A DNA stretch of 64,000 nt from Lachnospiraceae bacterium (GCA_028689585.1 JAQVCW010000002.1:164295-228294); one strand, 5' to 3'; shown: positions 7,487 to 14,813, counted from the first letter of the stretch. The notes: generated by a model not told the origin, from the sequence alone. Made by a program: numbers and translations.

Positions 7487-7933
7487 TTATCTCTTCATCT
7501 GAACAAGATACTCTGTGGTATCCTCTTCAAACTTCTTATCATCTGTCAAATAAAATCCATGTCTTTGGTAAAATGAAATAGCTCTTGTATTTTTTTCTAA
7601 TGCCCACAAATGATCTGCATGGTGTTCTTTAATCGCATATTTAATTAGTTTATTTCCAATTCTCTCATTTTGAAAAAATGTATCAACATATAATTTACAA
7701 ATTTCCGTACCGTTCATTTGAATAAAGCCCTTAATCAAACCATCGTCAAATACATATAGATTTTTTATTATTTCATCTTTTATAAAGTAATGATCAACCA
7801 TAGAAACAACTTGCAAATCACCAAATGAAAAGCTTTCATCTTTGAATATAGGCAAAAAATTTACCCTATTATTAAAAACATATATTTCTGCTATTCTTGA
7901 TAAATCATCTGGTTTGGATTTTCTAATATTCAT
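7487..7933 (-). CDS. GNAT family N-acetyltransferase
   Basis: This 148-residue protein has the GNAT fold: N-terminal IRKSKPDDLSRIAEIY, the acetyl-CoA motif A region around FFQNERIGNKLIKYAIKEH (the usual R/Q-x-x-G-x-G/A loop reads QNERIG), and the motif B tail NTRAISFYQRHGFYL. GNAT enzymes acetylate small molecules, peptides or proteins; the substrate here is unknown. Its start overlaps the stop of the upstream MerR regulator by 11 bp, so the two are translationally coupled. Base composition is AT-rich compared with the ribosomal region, in keeping with an accessory locus. Confidence 0.85.
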   Translation of the reverse strand: MNIRKSKPDDLSRIAEIYVFNNRVNFLPIFKDESFSFGDLQVVSMVDHYFIKDEIIKNLYVFDDGLIKGFIQMNGTEICKLYVDTFFQNERIGNKLIKYAIKEHHADHLWALEKNTRAISFYQRHGFYLTDDKKFEEDTTEYLVQMKR

Positions 7934-8678
7934 CGTTTATTGTTCCTCCGTCAAATTCAACACTATTATTTACATAATATTGAAATGCTTTAACAATATA
8001 ATCAGCGGCACCAGAACCATATTTTGTATCGGTAATAGCTTTTACATAGTCGCTTTTATAAGAATCAATAATAGCATTCCGATACCCTTTCCCGACCAAA
8101 TCTGCAGATGCGTGTTTGTGCATAAAATCATCAAACTCATGAACAATAGACTGTACTTCACTGGATGACACATCTTTTGTCCTGTCAGCAACTAATTTAG
8201 CGTAGAGAGCATCGCTTTGTTCTCCAATTTCTTTGACATCACCTGACATTTGCTGTTCCATAACCTCAGAAAAATGTTCTAAATTATACTTCATTGCTTC
8301 CGTGTATTTTTCGACACTGCCAAATTGTTTGATTGCGAGTTTCGCTACTTCTGGTTCATCTTCTTTGATTTTTTGAACAAATAAATCAAAATTCTCCACA
8401 CTTCCCCAATATTTCACGATTGCATCAGAACTATTTTGTTTGAAATCTTCCAACGCATTGATGTATTCGGATAAATCAAATTCCTTAAAACTCATACATT
8501 GCTCTCCTTTCTCCAGGCGGCTAAGGAGTTGTATCAGCTTCTGTAGTGCCTCATCATTGTACAAGCGATACCCGCCAGCAGTTAATTCACTGGGTTTTAG
8601 CAAACCTATTTCATCATAGTATTGCAAAGTACGAGCACTGATACCCGTTAATGCAGTCACCTGACTTACACTTTTCAT
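7923..8678 (-). CDS. MerR regulator with TipAS-like effector domain
   Basis: This 251-residue protein has an N-terminal MerR helix-turn-helix (SVSQVTALTGISARTLQYYD, then GGYRLY) and a C-terminal TipAS-like antibiotic-recognition domain from about residue 85 (IVKYWGSVENFDLFVQK...). Family members bind thiopeptide-like or other bulky drugs. The stretch that normally forms the long dimerisation helix (about 50-60 residues after the winged helix) is nearly absent: RLYNDEALQKLIQLLSRLEK leads straight into GEQCMSFKEFDL. The ATG at 8678 follows AAGGAG. It is probably co-transcribed with the GNAT gene. The internal shortening may alter DNA binding. Confidence 0.8.
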   Translation of the reverse strand: MKSVSQVTALTGISARTLQYYDEIGLLKPSELTAGGYRLYNDEALQKLIQLLSRLEKGEQCMSFKEFDLSEYINALEDFKQNSSDAIVKYWGSVENFDLFVQKIKEDEPEVAKLAIKQFGSVEKYTEAMKYNLEHFSEVMEQQMSGDVKEIGEQSDALYAKLVADRTKDVSSSEVQSIVHEFDDFMHKHASADLVGKGYRNAIIDSYKSDYVKAITDTKYGSGAADYIVKAFQYYVNNSVEFDGGTINDEY

Positions 8679-8766
8679 TATGACCAACTCCTTATTTATC
8701 AGTTAGAGTAAGAAGAAATCGCCGGCAGTTTCTATCTGACTCCTAATGATAGAATACAGCATCACG

Positions 8767-9447
8767 TTACGTTGGAGTCAATACTTTTTTATCAAAATTC
8801 GTTAATTTCGCTTCCACCTGTTTCGCATATTCATCTGCAATTTCTTCTAATCGCCTTAGTATTTGATTTGTCATAAAAAAGACCGTCTCAAAATGCATAA
8901 AATCCAGAATGTTCTTGTCGTACATAAATTTTATGCTGGCTGGAAACTCATCATCTGCATCCCAATACTGCACCGTTACGGAAAGGAAGGGAAACACCGG
9001 AAGCTCAGCCGCAACATCCCCTGTTAGTTCAACTGGCTTACCCAGTGTATTGCATGCGTACTGTAATTGTTCCAAACAGTTCTGATAACGCCTGGCAGTT
9101 CTTTGATACATACCGCCTCCCGAAGGAAGTGTTGGTGTAATCCCCTTGGCATCATGAATAGAACAAAACACTCCTGAAGCATGACACCCGTCTTTTGAAT
9201 CGCACAATACATCATAAATAGTCATAGATTCATTATAATCCGCTTCATGCACTGATTGAAACTGATCCCCGGACCATTCGACGATACCAGTCATTCTGCC
9301 AATTCGATAGCTTCTCCCCACAAAGGTAAGAAAAAGAAATTTCTCGTCATAATATAGATCAAACTTTGTAATCATTTTTTCCTGATTGTACTTTTTAAAT
9401 CTTTCACGCATTTGATTGCGCATAATTTCATAGTTCGATAATGACAT
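8767..9447 (-). CDS. DUF3786 domain protein
   Basis: This 226-residue protein resembles DUF3786 proteins, cytosolic proteins of unknown function common in anaerobes. Notable pieces are an N-terminal helical segment, a core with LPSGGGMYQRTARRYQ, and PVFPFLSVTVQYWDADDEFP near residue 170. The ATG at 9447 has GAGGGG upstream; a GTG two codons earlier is less well placed. It is divergent from an Rrf2-type regulator with overlapping promoters, suggesting that the regulator controls it. No catalytic role can be assigned. Confidence 0.7.
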   Translation of the reverse strand: MSLSNYEIMRNQMRERFKKYNQEKMITKFDLYYDEKFLFLTFVGRSYRIGRMTGIVEWSGDQFQSVHEADYNESMTIYDVLCDSKDGCHASGVFCSIHDAKGITPTLPSGGGMYQRTARRYQNCLEQLQYACNTLGKPVELTGDVAAELPVFPFLSVTVQYWDADDEFPASIKFMYDKNILDFMHFETVFFMTNQILRRLEEIADEYAKQVEAKLTNFDKKVLTPT

Positions 9448-9501
9448 ATCCACCCCTCAATATTTGTTATTCGTTGTTGTATCTTTATTTTTTACAACTT
9501 G

Positions 9502-9530
9502 ATTGTATTACTTATTGGATGTAAAGTCAA
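9502..9530 (-). promoter_or_regulatory. Promoter of the DUF3786 gene
   Basis: On the minus strand TTGACT (9525-9530) and TACAAT (9502-9507) are 17 bp apart. They lie back to back with the Rrf2 promoter (9533-9561), separated by two bases, so one regulator site could govern both genes. Confidence 0.7.
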
Positions 9531-9532
9531 TA

Positions 9533-9561
9533 TTTACAACATAAATTAAAGGAAGTATAAT
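9533..9561 (+). promoter_or_regulatory. Promoter of the Rrf2-type gene
   Basis: TTTACA (9533-9538) and consensus TATAAT (9556-9561) are 17 bp apart on the plus strand, 35 bp before the ATG. The intergenic region contains imperfect symmetric TTTACA/TGTAAA elements that could be the operator. Confidence 0.75.
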
Positions 9562-9596
9562 GATAGAATAGTAATAATAGAAAGGCAGGTAAGATT

Positions 9597-10025
9597 ATGA
9601 GACTGAGTTCAAGATGTTCTGTTGCTCTTCATTGTTTAATTGTTATTGCGGATGCCCAAGACCAAACGAAAGTCACAAGTGAATTACTCGCCAGAAGCAC
9701 CGGCTGTAATGCCGCTGCCATAAGAAGTATCTTAAATTCTTTGAAAAAATGTGGAATCATTGATATAAAACGTGGCGTTGGTGGTGCATATCTCAAACAA
9801 ACACCCACAAAAATCACCATCTGGAGTGTCTATCATGCTCTTGAACCAGATGGCTTAGCGCACTTTATTGGTCTGCACCCAAATCCTTCTGAATACTGTC
9901 CTGTCGGTCGTCAGATTTATGCTATTCTGGAAAAGCCTTACTCTGATATTGGAGAAACCATTCAAAAAGAAATGGAACGAATTACGCTTCAGCAATTACT
10001 CGATGAACATGATGCAGAAGGATAA
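9597..10025 (+). CDS. Rrf2 family transcriptional regulator
   Basis: This 142-residue Rrf2-type winged-helix protein has an N-terminal RLSSRCSVALHCLIVIA, a recognition helix region NAAAIRSILNSLKKCGII, the wing KRGVGGAYL, and a dimerisation helix near the C-terminus. The three-cysteine Fe-S signature of IscR/NsrR is absent; Cys8 and the cysteine in SEYCPVGRQ are the main candidates for any redox sensing. AGGCAGG precedes the ATG. It is divergent from DUF3786 and probably represses both genes. A 42-bp tuf 3'-end copy begins 12 bp after its stop. Confidence 0.88.
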   Translation: MRLSSRCSVALHCLIVIADAQDQTKVTSELLARSTGCNAAAIRSILNSLKKCGIIDIKRGVGGAYLKQTPTKITIWSVYHALEPDGLAHFIGLHPNPSEYCPVGRQIYAILEKPYSDIGETIQKEMERITLQQLLDEHDAEG

Positions 10026-10037
10026 ACAGTGAATCAA

Positions 10038-10079
10038 GGCAGCAACACGGCCTGAACCTACAGTACGTCCACCTTCACG
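10038..10079 (-). repeat. tuf 3'-end core, copy C
   Basis: These 42 bases are identical to 12001-12042 and differ at one base from 17162-17203 inside tuf. The core encodes [13 protein letters not shown] of EF-Tu. Unlike the other two copies, this one lacks the tuf stop and terminator on its left side. It is interpreted as an attachment-site-like scar. Confidence 0.85.
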
Positions 10080-10098
10080 TTATTTGAATACTGTATTT

Positions 10099-10228
10099 TC
10101 ACGTTTTTTGTTTAGATTCAGGTCGCATAAACAGCATAAAATCGTTAATTTTGTATGTTGTATTTTTATTTGTCGAAGTTCTTGGCACCGTTTTGACACC
10201 GTTTTCCCTTAGTAAAAATTTACATGTT
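10099..10228 (-). other. Short coding-like trace, no start
   Basis: The minus strand has an open stretch reading LRENGVKTVPRTSTNKN and continuing through KINDFMLFMRP to a TGA at 10099-10101, without a start codon or ribosome binding site. It could be the tail of a lost gene next to the island edge. I cannot identify the family. The rest of the gap from 10080 to 10241 shows no other feature. Confidence 0.2.
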
Positions 10229-10241
10229 ACATTTTTTTATC

Positions 10242-10655
10242 CTAATATTTGTATACAATTAGTGCAGCCACATATTCCGCTACTCCAATTACGAACAAAA
10301 TAATAATTACTATATTTTCAGATTTTAATAATGCAGCAATAAATGACGCCACGAAACAGCATACCATTGTAATAGCCCAGGTTATATAACCTGATTTATT
10401 GCGCAGAAGAATTTTTCTTTCATCCATTAAATCAATGTTCTGTTTGCGAAGCTTTTCTTTGTAAGATTCAATATTTTCTGGCTTTGTGTTATGATAATAC
10501 CTTACAAACTGCATTATGCTATTAAGGCTCAATCCTGCCCCCATTGCAAAAATAAGCGATGAATAATAGTCAACATCTATAATTATTCCAATTATCATCA
10601 TTGAAATTCCAACCATGATATAGACTACCATTGTTATTTTATCTTTCTTATTCAT
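10242..10655 (-). CDS. Four-span membrane protein next to XRE regulator
   Basis: This 137-residue hydrophobic protein has four predicted spans in two pairs (MVVYIMVGISMMIIGIIIDV, IFAMGAGLSLNSIMQF; then ITWAITMVCCFVASFIAALL, IVIIILFVIGVAEYVAALIV) separated by a charged loop with KPENIESYKEKLRKQN. Its start overlaps the stop of the XRE gene (10652-10655), so the two are coupled. Pairs of a short XRE repressor and a small membrane protein are frequent in Firmicutes accessory DNA. The function is unknown. No signal peptide or enzyme motif is visible. Confidence 0.6.
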   Translation of the reverse strand: MNKKDKITMVVYIMVGISMMIIGIIIDVDYYSSLIFAMGAGLSLNSIMQFVRYYHNTKPENIESYKEKLRKQNIDLMDERKILLRNKSGYITWAITMVCCFVASFIAALLKSENIVIIILFVIGVAEYVAALIVYKY

Positions 10656-10855
10656 AATTTTTCCTCCTCATATAGAAATATTTCCTCGATAGTAGTATTA
10701 AAAAATCTTGCAATTTTAAATGCCAATAAAATAGATGGATTATATCTTCCGTTTTCTAATGAACCGATTGTTTGTCTTGATACCTCTAATGCATCTGCTA
10801 ATTCTTCTTGCTTAATTCCATGTTTCTTTCTCATTTCTTCTAATTTATTTTTCAT
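10652..10855 (-). CDS. XRE family helix-turn-helix regulator
   Basis: This 67-residue protein is almost entirely a Cro/C1-type HTH domain: KLEEMRKKHGIKQEELADAL, VSRQTIGSLENGRYNPS, then IARFFNTTIEEIFLYEE. It belongs to the compact YozG/PlcR-like group that represses neighbouring genes. A strong promoter (10903-10931) and a GGAAAGT-AC-ACTTTCC palindrome (10881-10896) lie just upstream, pointing to autoregulation. It is co-transcribed and overlaps with the membrane protein gene. Confidence 0.88.
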   Translation of the reverse strand: MKNKLEEMRKKHGIKQEELADALEVSRQTIGSLENGRYNPSILLAFKIARFFNTTIEEIFLYEEEKL

Positions 10856-10880
10856 TCAAAAAAATTCCCCCTTTCAAAAA

Positions 10881-10896
10881 GGAAAGTACACTTTCC
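10881..10896. promoter_or_regulatory. Palindromic operator of the XRE gene
   Basis: GGAAAGTACACTTTCC is a perfect 16-bp palindrome seven bases downstream of the -10 box. A further half-site ACTTTCC lies at 10936-10942, just upstream of the -35 box. Location and symmetry suit autorepression by the dimeric XRE protein. Confidence 0.6.
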
Positions 10897-10902
10897 ATAT
10901 TT

Positions 10903-10931
10903 ATTATATAATGATTACTTCATCATGTCAA
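10903..10931 (-). promoter_or_regulatory. Consensus promoter of the XRE/membrane operon
   Basis: On the minus strand a perfect TTGACA (10926-10931) and perfect TATAAT (10903-10908) are separated by 17 bp. The start of the XRE gene is 48 bp downstream. Confidence 0.8.
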
Positions 10932-10962
10932 GCTTACTTTCCATTTAAAGGAGGGGATGTCA

Positions 10963-11058
10963 ATGTTGACACCTGAAGGTCTGATTGCAGTTATTAGCTT
11001 ATGCTTAACTGCCTTTGGACTCGGATATGCCATCGGGAGTAACAAGACACAAAAATAG
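10963..11058 (+). CDS. Small hydrophobic toxin-like peptide (31 aa)
   Basis: This 31-residue peptide begins MLTPEGLIAVISLCLTAFGL and ends GYAIGSNKTQK: one membrane span with a short basic tail. AAAGGAGGGG precedes the ATG at 10963 at about eight bases; an ATG six bases earlier is too close. The gene is followed immediately by a GC-rich hairpin and, on the opposite strand, by an apparent antisense transcription unit. This is the arrangement of holin-like type I toxin loci such as the one at 6714-6928. The peptide sequence itself differs from the MSTYE group. Confidence 0.6.
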   Translation: MLTPEGLIAVISLCLTAFGLGYAIGSNKTQK

Positions 11059-11140
11059 CCGCCCACGTCTGGTAAACTAAGCGGCTATTTTGCACATATT
11101 TATTCGGACTAACCGTCTATCGGCAGCACTCTTTTATATG
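11050..11140 (-). ncRNA. Putative antisense antitoxin RNA
   Basis: On the minus strand a TTGACA lies at 11167-11172 with a weak AT-rich -10 about 16 bp downstream. A transcript from there would cross an ACCGTC/CGATAGACGGT-type hairpin and end at AATAGCCGC (11081-11089 arm) pairing with GCGGCTATT (11054-11062 arm) plus TTTTTG, overlapping the toxin's 3' end. The same stem can terminate the toxin mRNA. The ends and the -10 box are uncertain. Confidence 0.4.
11054..11089. terminator. Bidirectional terminator of toxin/antisense pair
   Basis: AATAGCCGC (11054-11062) pairs with GCGGCTATT (11081-11089). T runs follow on both strands. The toxin stop codon TAG lies in the left arm. Confidence 0.7.
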
Positions 11141-11199
11141 AATATATTTACACCAATAATTAAATATGTCAAAGAAATCTCTCCAGTGAATAGCAAAAT

Positions 11200-11445
11200 T
11201 CATTGGAAGTTTTGATTTATGGCACCGTTCACTACATTTTCAAATGGCAATTCCATAAAAAAACTATCGATAAACCTTCTTTTTGCCGGGAATTTTCGCT
11301 CAGTCACAAGCCTTAATTCTTCTATCACGTAATCACATATCACAATCTGGTGCTGATCCGCTAAACTCTTTGCAAGTTCTCTCGTTTGACTGGATGGAAA
11401 GAAAATCATAGAAATAAAGATATTGGTGTCCAGCATTACGCGCAA
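11200..11445 (-). CDS. Truncated PIN-domain toxin (VapC-like)
   Basis: This 81-residue ORF starts MRVMLDTNIFISMIFFPSS, the PIN-domain N-terminus whose Asp in LDTN binds catalytic Mg2+. It continues through EELRLVTERKFPAKRR. Family members are about 135-145 residues. Here the sequence departs from the family after MELPFE and ends within 15 residues (NVVNGAINQNFQ), losing the C-terminal acidic residues. It is therefore probably inactive. A TTG start follows GAGGGGG. It lies 12 bp downstream of an AbrB-type antitoxin gene. Confidence 0.75.
   Translation of the reverse strand: MRVMLDTNIFISMIFFPSSQTRELAKSLADQHQIVICDYVIEELRLVTERKFPAKRRFIDSFFMELPFENVVNGAINQNFQ
11239..11263. repeat. 25-bp direct repeat, right copy (PIN gene segment)
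   Basis: This is identical to 7220-7244 in the same orientation. Here it lies inside the truncated PIN gene, at the point where the protein departs from its family. Confidence 0.7.
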
Positions 11446-11457
11446 GCTAATACCCCC

Positions 11458-11706
11458 TCACACTTCTTTCCGTATTTTTTTCATATACTCCTGCATCTCT
11501 TCTTCCGTTTCAAATCCAGCTTTCTGTGCTTCACCTTCGAATGCATCCTCCGCACGTTTAAATGCCAACATAGCTGAGTTTTCAAAATAAAATCTTCCAT
11601 TCTCCTCTAAAATAACAATCTTGTCACCTGTTTTCAGTTTCAATCGGTTCCGTACCGATACCGGTATCGTAATCTGGCCTTTGCTGGAGATCTTTGCTAC
11701 TTCCAT
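11458..11706 (-). CDS. AbrB/MazE-type antitoxin
   Basis: This 82-residue protein has an N-terminal swapped-hairpin AbrB domain (AKISSKGQITIPVSVRNRLK, then GDKIVILEENGRFYF) and a C-terminal toxin-binding helix rich in Glu and Lys (EEEMQEYMKKIRKEV). It should dimerise, bind its own promoter and neutralise the adjacent PIN ribonuclease. Three close ATGs exist. The one at 11706 is chosen because AAGGAAAGG then lies nine bases upstream. Since the toxin is truncated, this may be an orphan antitoxin. Confidence 0.85.
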   Translation of the reverse strand: MEVAKISSKGQITIPVSVRNRLKLKTGDKIVILEENGRFYFENSAMLAFKRAEDAFEGEAQKAGFETEEEMQEYMKKIRKEV

Positions 11707-11884
11707 GCTCATCATCCTTTCCTTAGAAATTATTATGGTTCCATTTTCCTAATATATTGTCTGATGTAATTATTTTTATTCTTTGTATTCTTTACTTTCT
11801 TTACTTTCTTTACATTTATATTATATGCTATTCTTATTCGATTATCAAATATTTTTTTAATCCTGTTTTGATACAATATTTTCA

Positions 11885-12042
11885 GAATCAAAATAACCCC
11901 AGAAACCAAAGTTTCTGGGGCATTCTTACGTTTGGACTTCACCGTACCCTGCGGGTACTGGATCAAAATATTAACCGAATAATCTTAATTATTTGATGAT
12001 GGCAGCAACACGGCCTGAACCTACAGTACGTCCACCTTCACG
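11885..12042 (-). repeat. Duplicate of tuf 3' end and terminator, copy B
   Basis: These 158 bases align with 17049-17203 at roughly 90% identity. They include the last codons of tuf (EF-Tu C-terminus ...RVAAIIK and stop at 11989-11991), a second small inverted repeat, and the CCCCAGAAAC terminator (11897-11920). Similarity to the live tuf ends abruptly at 12043. The terminal residues read AAIIK versus ATIIK in the intact gene, so it came from a slightly different tuf allele. It is non-coding now but can still terminate the upstream ABC operon. Confidence 0.85.
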
Positions 12043-12082
12043 GACTATGGAAATCTTATTCACGGCATATACTACAGTCTTC

Positions 12083-12781
12083 TCAGCCATTCTGACCAGG
12101 CAGTTTGTCAGATACGATTTTTCCATCTTCCATCTTCACTATCCTGGAACAATACCCTATCAGTTCCGGATTATGCGTTACCATAATTATCGTTTTTCCC
12201 TGCTGATGCAGTCCCGAAAGAATCTCCATTACCTGAATCCCATTTTTCGTATCCAGTGCGCCTGTCGGTTCATCCGCAAGTATAATTTCAGCATCATTTA
12301 CCAGCGCTCTGGCAATAGCAACACGTTGCTTCTGTCCTCCGGACAAGGAAGCTGTCATCTGATTCTTCTTATCTTCGATGTCTAAGATTTTCAGCAATTC
12401 TGAGATTCTCGTCTCCTTGGAGGTAACCTTCTTCTTTGTATATTTTAAAGGCAGTTCCACATTTTTATATACGCTAAAATGATCGATCAGTGCATAATTC
12501 TGCATGACAAACCCGAAGGTCTGATTCCGAACGTTCGCCTGTTCAGAAGAAGAAAGGGAAGCCGTTTCTTTTCCATTAATCATATAAGATCCGCTGGTCG
12601 GACAATCCATACATCCCAGAATATTCAATAGTGTTGTTTTGCCAGAACCGGAACTTCCTGTAATGGCAACAAATTCTCCTCTGTTTACTTCAAAATCAAT
12701 CTCTGAGAGCGCACGAATATAGCTCTCATTTTTTCCATACTCTTTTGTGATCTTATTCATTCTAATCATACAATATTCCAT
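12083..12781 (-). CDS. ABC transporter ATP-binding protein
   Basis: This 232-residue ATPase belongs to the MacB/LolD/BceA-like group that drives FtsX-type permeases. Visible motifs are Walker A GSSGSGKT near residue 43, Q-loop FVMQNYALI, signature LSGGQKQR, Walker B IILADEPTG and switch His in MVTHNPE. GAGGAG precedes the ATG by eight bases. The permease gene lies 15 bp upstream on the same strand. Together they resemble peptide efflux or detoxification transporters linked to two-component systems. Its stop is 40 bp from the tuf 3'-end copy B. Confidence 0.93.
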   Translation of the reverse strand: MEYCMIRMNKITKEYGKNESYIRALSEIDFEVNRGEFVAITGSSGSGKTTLLNILGCMDCPTSGSYMINGKETASLSSSEQANVRNQTFGFVMQNYALIDHFSVYKNVELPLKYTKKKVTSKETRISELLKILDIEDKKNQMTASLSGGQKQRVAIARALVNDAEIILADEPTGALDTKNGIQVMEILSGLHQQGKTIIMVTHNPELIGYCSRIVKMEDGKIVSDKLPGQNG

Positions 12782-12796
12782 ACAAAAGGCTCCTCG

Positions 12797-14500
12797 CTAT
12801 ACAGCATTCAGTGAATCTATCAATGGCTCATGATATAATCGCATTAATGGGAAAGCAATAATTACTACGCCCCCGAGCAGGATCAGTGGTGCGGCCATCC
12901 AGAGTCCATCAGTCAATCCTCCAAGGACAGCAGGAAGTGCAATAGAAAAACACAGGATCAGAAAAAGAGGACTGACAATCATCAGACAAATTCTGAAAAA
13001 AGAGGCTCCGCAGATCATCCGGATACAGTATTCTCTTCTGCGATACTCAACAAGAAAAAGCATAATACAGATCTGACTTGATAAACTGAGCAAAAGCAGC
13101 AATATAACCGTACTTCCCAGAAAACGCATCTGAAACTCAAGATCTGAATAGATATACTCCAGCTGGCTTTCCATACTGCGGAACTCAATCTCTCCAAGAT
13201 TCATTTCCTGCACTTTACTGGATATTTTTTCCTGAATTTCCGAATCTGCTGCAATTACGTTCAACTGATTTAAATACGCACCGCCCCATTCGCGAAGCAT
13301 GCATTCCATCGAAAATACAAACGTTTTTCTCAGATCATTGCATTTTCCTTCCCAGCGTGGATTCAGAAAAAAGGCATCCTTATCCAGTACACCGGTCACA
13401 ATATAGCTTTCATCGATGATATCACCGATAGAATAAACATCTCCAAGATCATATCCGATCCACACAGGGATATATGCGGCATCCCGGATGCTGTAATCCT
13501 CTTCCTTCGGAAGTTTCCCCTCCGCGCAGTTCCACATATAGAGTTCCGGTATTTTTTCCGTGATAAACAGAGCATCAAAATACTTTACATTGTCATTCTG
13601 ATATTTCATGTATTTATCAGGATTCGGTACATCCTGAAGCACGATGCTGTCTGCATAAAAGGAAAAGCACTGTCCATCTGTGACTGATTGAATATAACTG
13701 TTCAGTTCATGATACTGTTCTTCGCTGCCTTCCATCCATTCTCCACTGGTATCCTCTGCATAAGAAATCTCCAGGAACCTGTCTCCAACCCTGTTTACAT
13801 GATCCGCAAATGAGACATATCTTCGGATCATACTTCCCATAGCAAGCAGAAGGATCGATGCAGCCAGCATCTGTACTGTAAATATGGCATATCGGATCAG
13901 CATCTGGTATTTTCCCTTTTTGTATACATATTTCAGTATTCCCATTGCAGCACTTGCAAGGAGAAACACGAAGCTTACCTCTACCACCATCCGGTTGATA
14001 TGCCTCAAATACTCAGCCAGAAAAAATGGAATCCGGCTGAGTATCATACATATTGCTTCAGATATAATACCCGCAGTGAAAATAAGCAAAAAGTAGCAAT
14101 TACCAAGCCAACCGGCGACAGCCTTATTGGATGCACCGCATAAGATGCGAACATAGCACTCTTCCTTCCTGTTGGAGATCCAGTAATCCATACTATTCCA
14201 TGCACTGATCAGCAAGAGAAGAACTGCTGCTGACAGAATCCGCTGCAACAGAAGGATATCTCCATCATCGGACCCACCTGTCGTCATTTCAAGTTCCCGT
14301 AACCCCGCCTCTCTGAACATAATCAATGCACTTCCTACGCGAATCACCAGGAAAGAGATTGTGTAGTATAGCAACAACAGCTTTGATTTATGAAATATAA
14401 CTATCTGATTATATCTGTTCTTTTCCACTTTTCTCTCCATCTTCATCAATACACACATAAACAGAATCCGTGCTTCTGTAAGACGATTGAATTCAAACAC
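12797..14500 (-). CDS. FtsX-like ABC permease
   Basis: This 567-residue membrane protein has hydrophobic segments near residues 45-65, 90-105, 135-160, 170-190 and 205-225, a large extracytoplasmic domain (about 230-440), and a C-terminal set of three spans with the FtsX-type end EPLIDSLNAV. It should form the channel for the downstream ATPase. The GTG start at 14500 follows GGAGG; the overlapping ATG is out of frame. Sequence similarity to known families seems low apart from the FtsX layout. It is divergent from the LytTR/GHKL pair, which probably controls it. Confidence 0.8.
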   Translation of the reverse strand: MFEFNRLTEARILFMCVLMKMERKVEKNRYNQIVIFHKSKLLLLYYTISFLVIRVGSALIMFREAGLRELEMTTGGSDDGDILLLQRILSAAVLLLLISAWNSMDYWISNRKEECYVRILCGASNKAVAGWLGNCYFLLIFTAGIISEAICMILSRIPFFLAEYLRHINRMVVEVSFVFLLASAAMGILKYVYKKGKYQMLIRYAIFTVQMLAASILLLAMGSMIRRYVSFADHVNRVGDRFLEISYAEDTSGEWMEGSEEQYHELNSYIQSVTDGQCFSFYADSIVLQDVPNPDKYMKYQNDNVKYFDALFITEKIPELYMWNCAEGKLPKEEDYSIRDAAYIPVWIGYDLGDVYSIGDIIDESYIVTGVLDKDAFFLNPRWEGKCNDLRKTFVFSMECMLREWGGAYLNQLNVIAADSEIQEKISSKVQEMNLGEIEFRSMESQLEYIYSDLEFQMRFLGSTVILLLLLSLSSQICIMLFLVEYRRREYCIRMICGASFFRICLMIVSPLFLILCFSIALPAVLGGLTDGLWMAAPLILLGGVVIIAFPLMRLYHEPLIDSLNAV

Positions 14501-14813
14501 ATAAACACCTCCTGCTGATTATTTCATAACACAAATTTTTTCTCATTTCAACAAACTGGCATGAACGACACGTTTCTGGCCCTATTTTGCAATGTAGAGA
14601 TTGTACCAATTCGCGGATGTTTAACTGAAATTTCCATCCAAAAAAGCGGCGGACGAATAAAAAATAAGATATGTAGTTGTTGAATTTAAAACTCCATGAT
14701 AACATAAGCATAGCAGTTTTTTTTATTGTTTCAGTGTTTGTTTTGTGGTGATTCACGTACTTAAAGCTAGCGACTTGGTACAGTACAGTTAAGAACTCAA
14801 AGGAGAACAAAAC
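14501..14813. other. Divergent regulatory region of the ABC and LytTR operons
   Basis: This 313-bp AT-rich gap has no gene. It contains an exact AgrA/LytTR-type box ACAGTTAAG (14785-14793) just before the regulator's ribosome binding site, and a weaker match on the other strand (TCAGTTAAA, 14620-14628) on the permease side. Both are candidates for binding of the LytTR regulator. I could not place convincing -35/-10 pairs. Confidence 0.35.

Larger units (their letters stand above)
10080..12042. mobile_element. Putative small island 1 bounded by tuf 3'-end copies
   Basis: About 2 kb lies between core copy C (10038-10079) and copy B (12001-12042). It carries a membrane protein/XRE pair, a small hydrophobic peptide, and an AbrB/truncated PIN module. 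Direct copies of a gene 3' end at both edges are typical of islands that integrate at that site. No integrase is present, so any mobilisation would have been in trans. This is inference from repeats only. Confidence 0.4.

Noticed and set aside
7246..7581. 111-codon plus-strand frame
   Set aside because: It runs through AT-rich intergenic DNA and the 3' end of the GNAT gene without a ribosome binding site or domain.
11733..11966. 77-codon open frame on the minus strand
   Set aside because: Its start is the duplicated tuf terminator and its body is low-complexity AT-rich sequence, so it is not a gene.
11989..12091. 33-codon frame fusing MAEKTVVYAVNKISI to the EF-Tu C-terminus
   Set aside because: The ATG overlaps the ABC ATPase stop and there is no ribosome binding site. 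The fusion is a by-product of the tuf 3'-end duplication.
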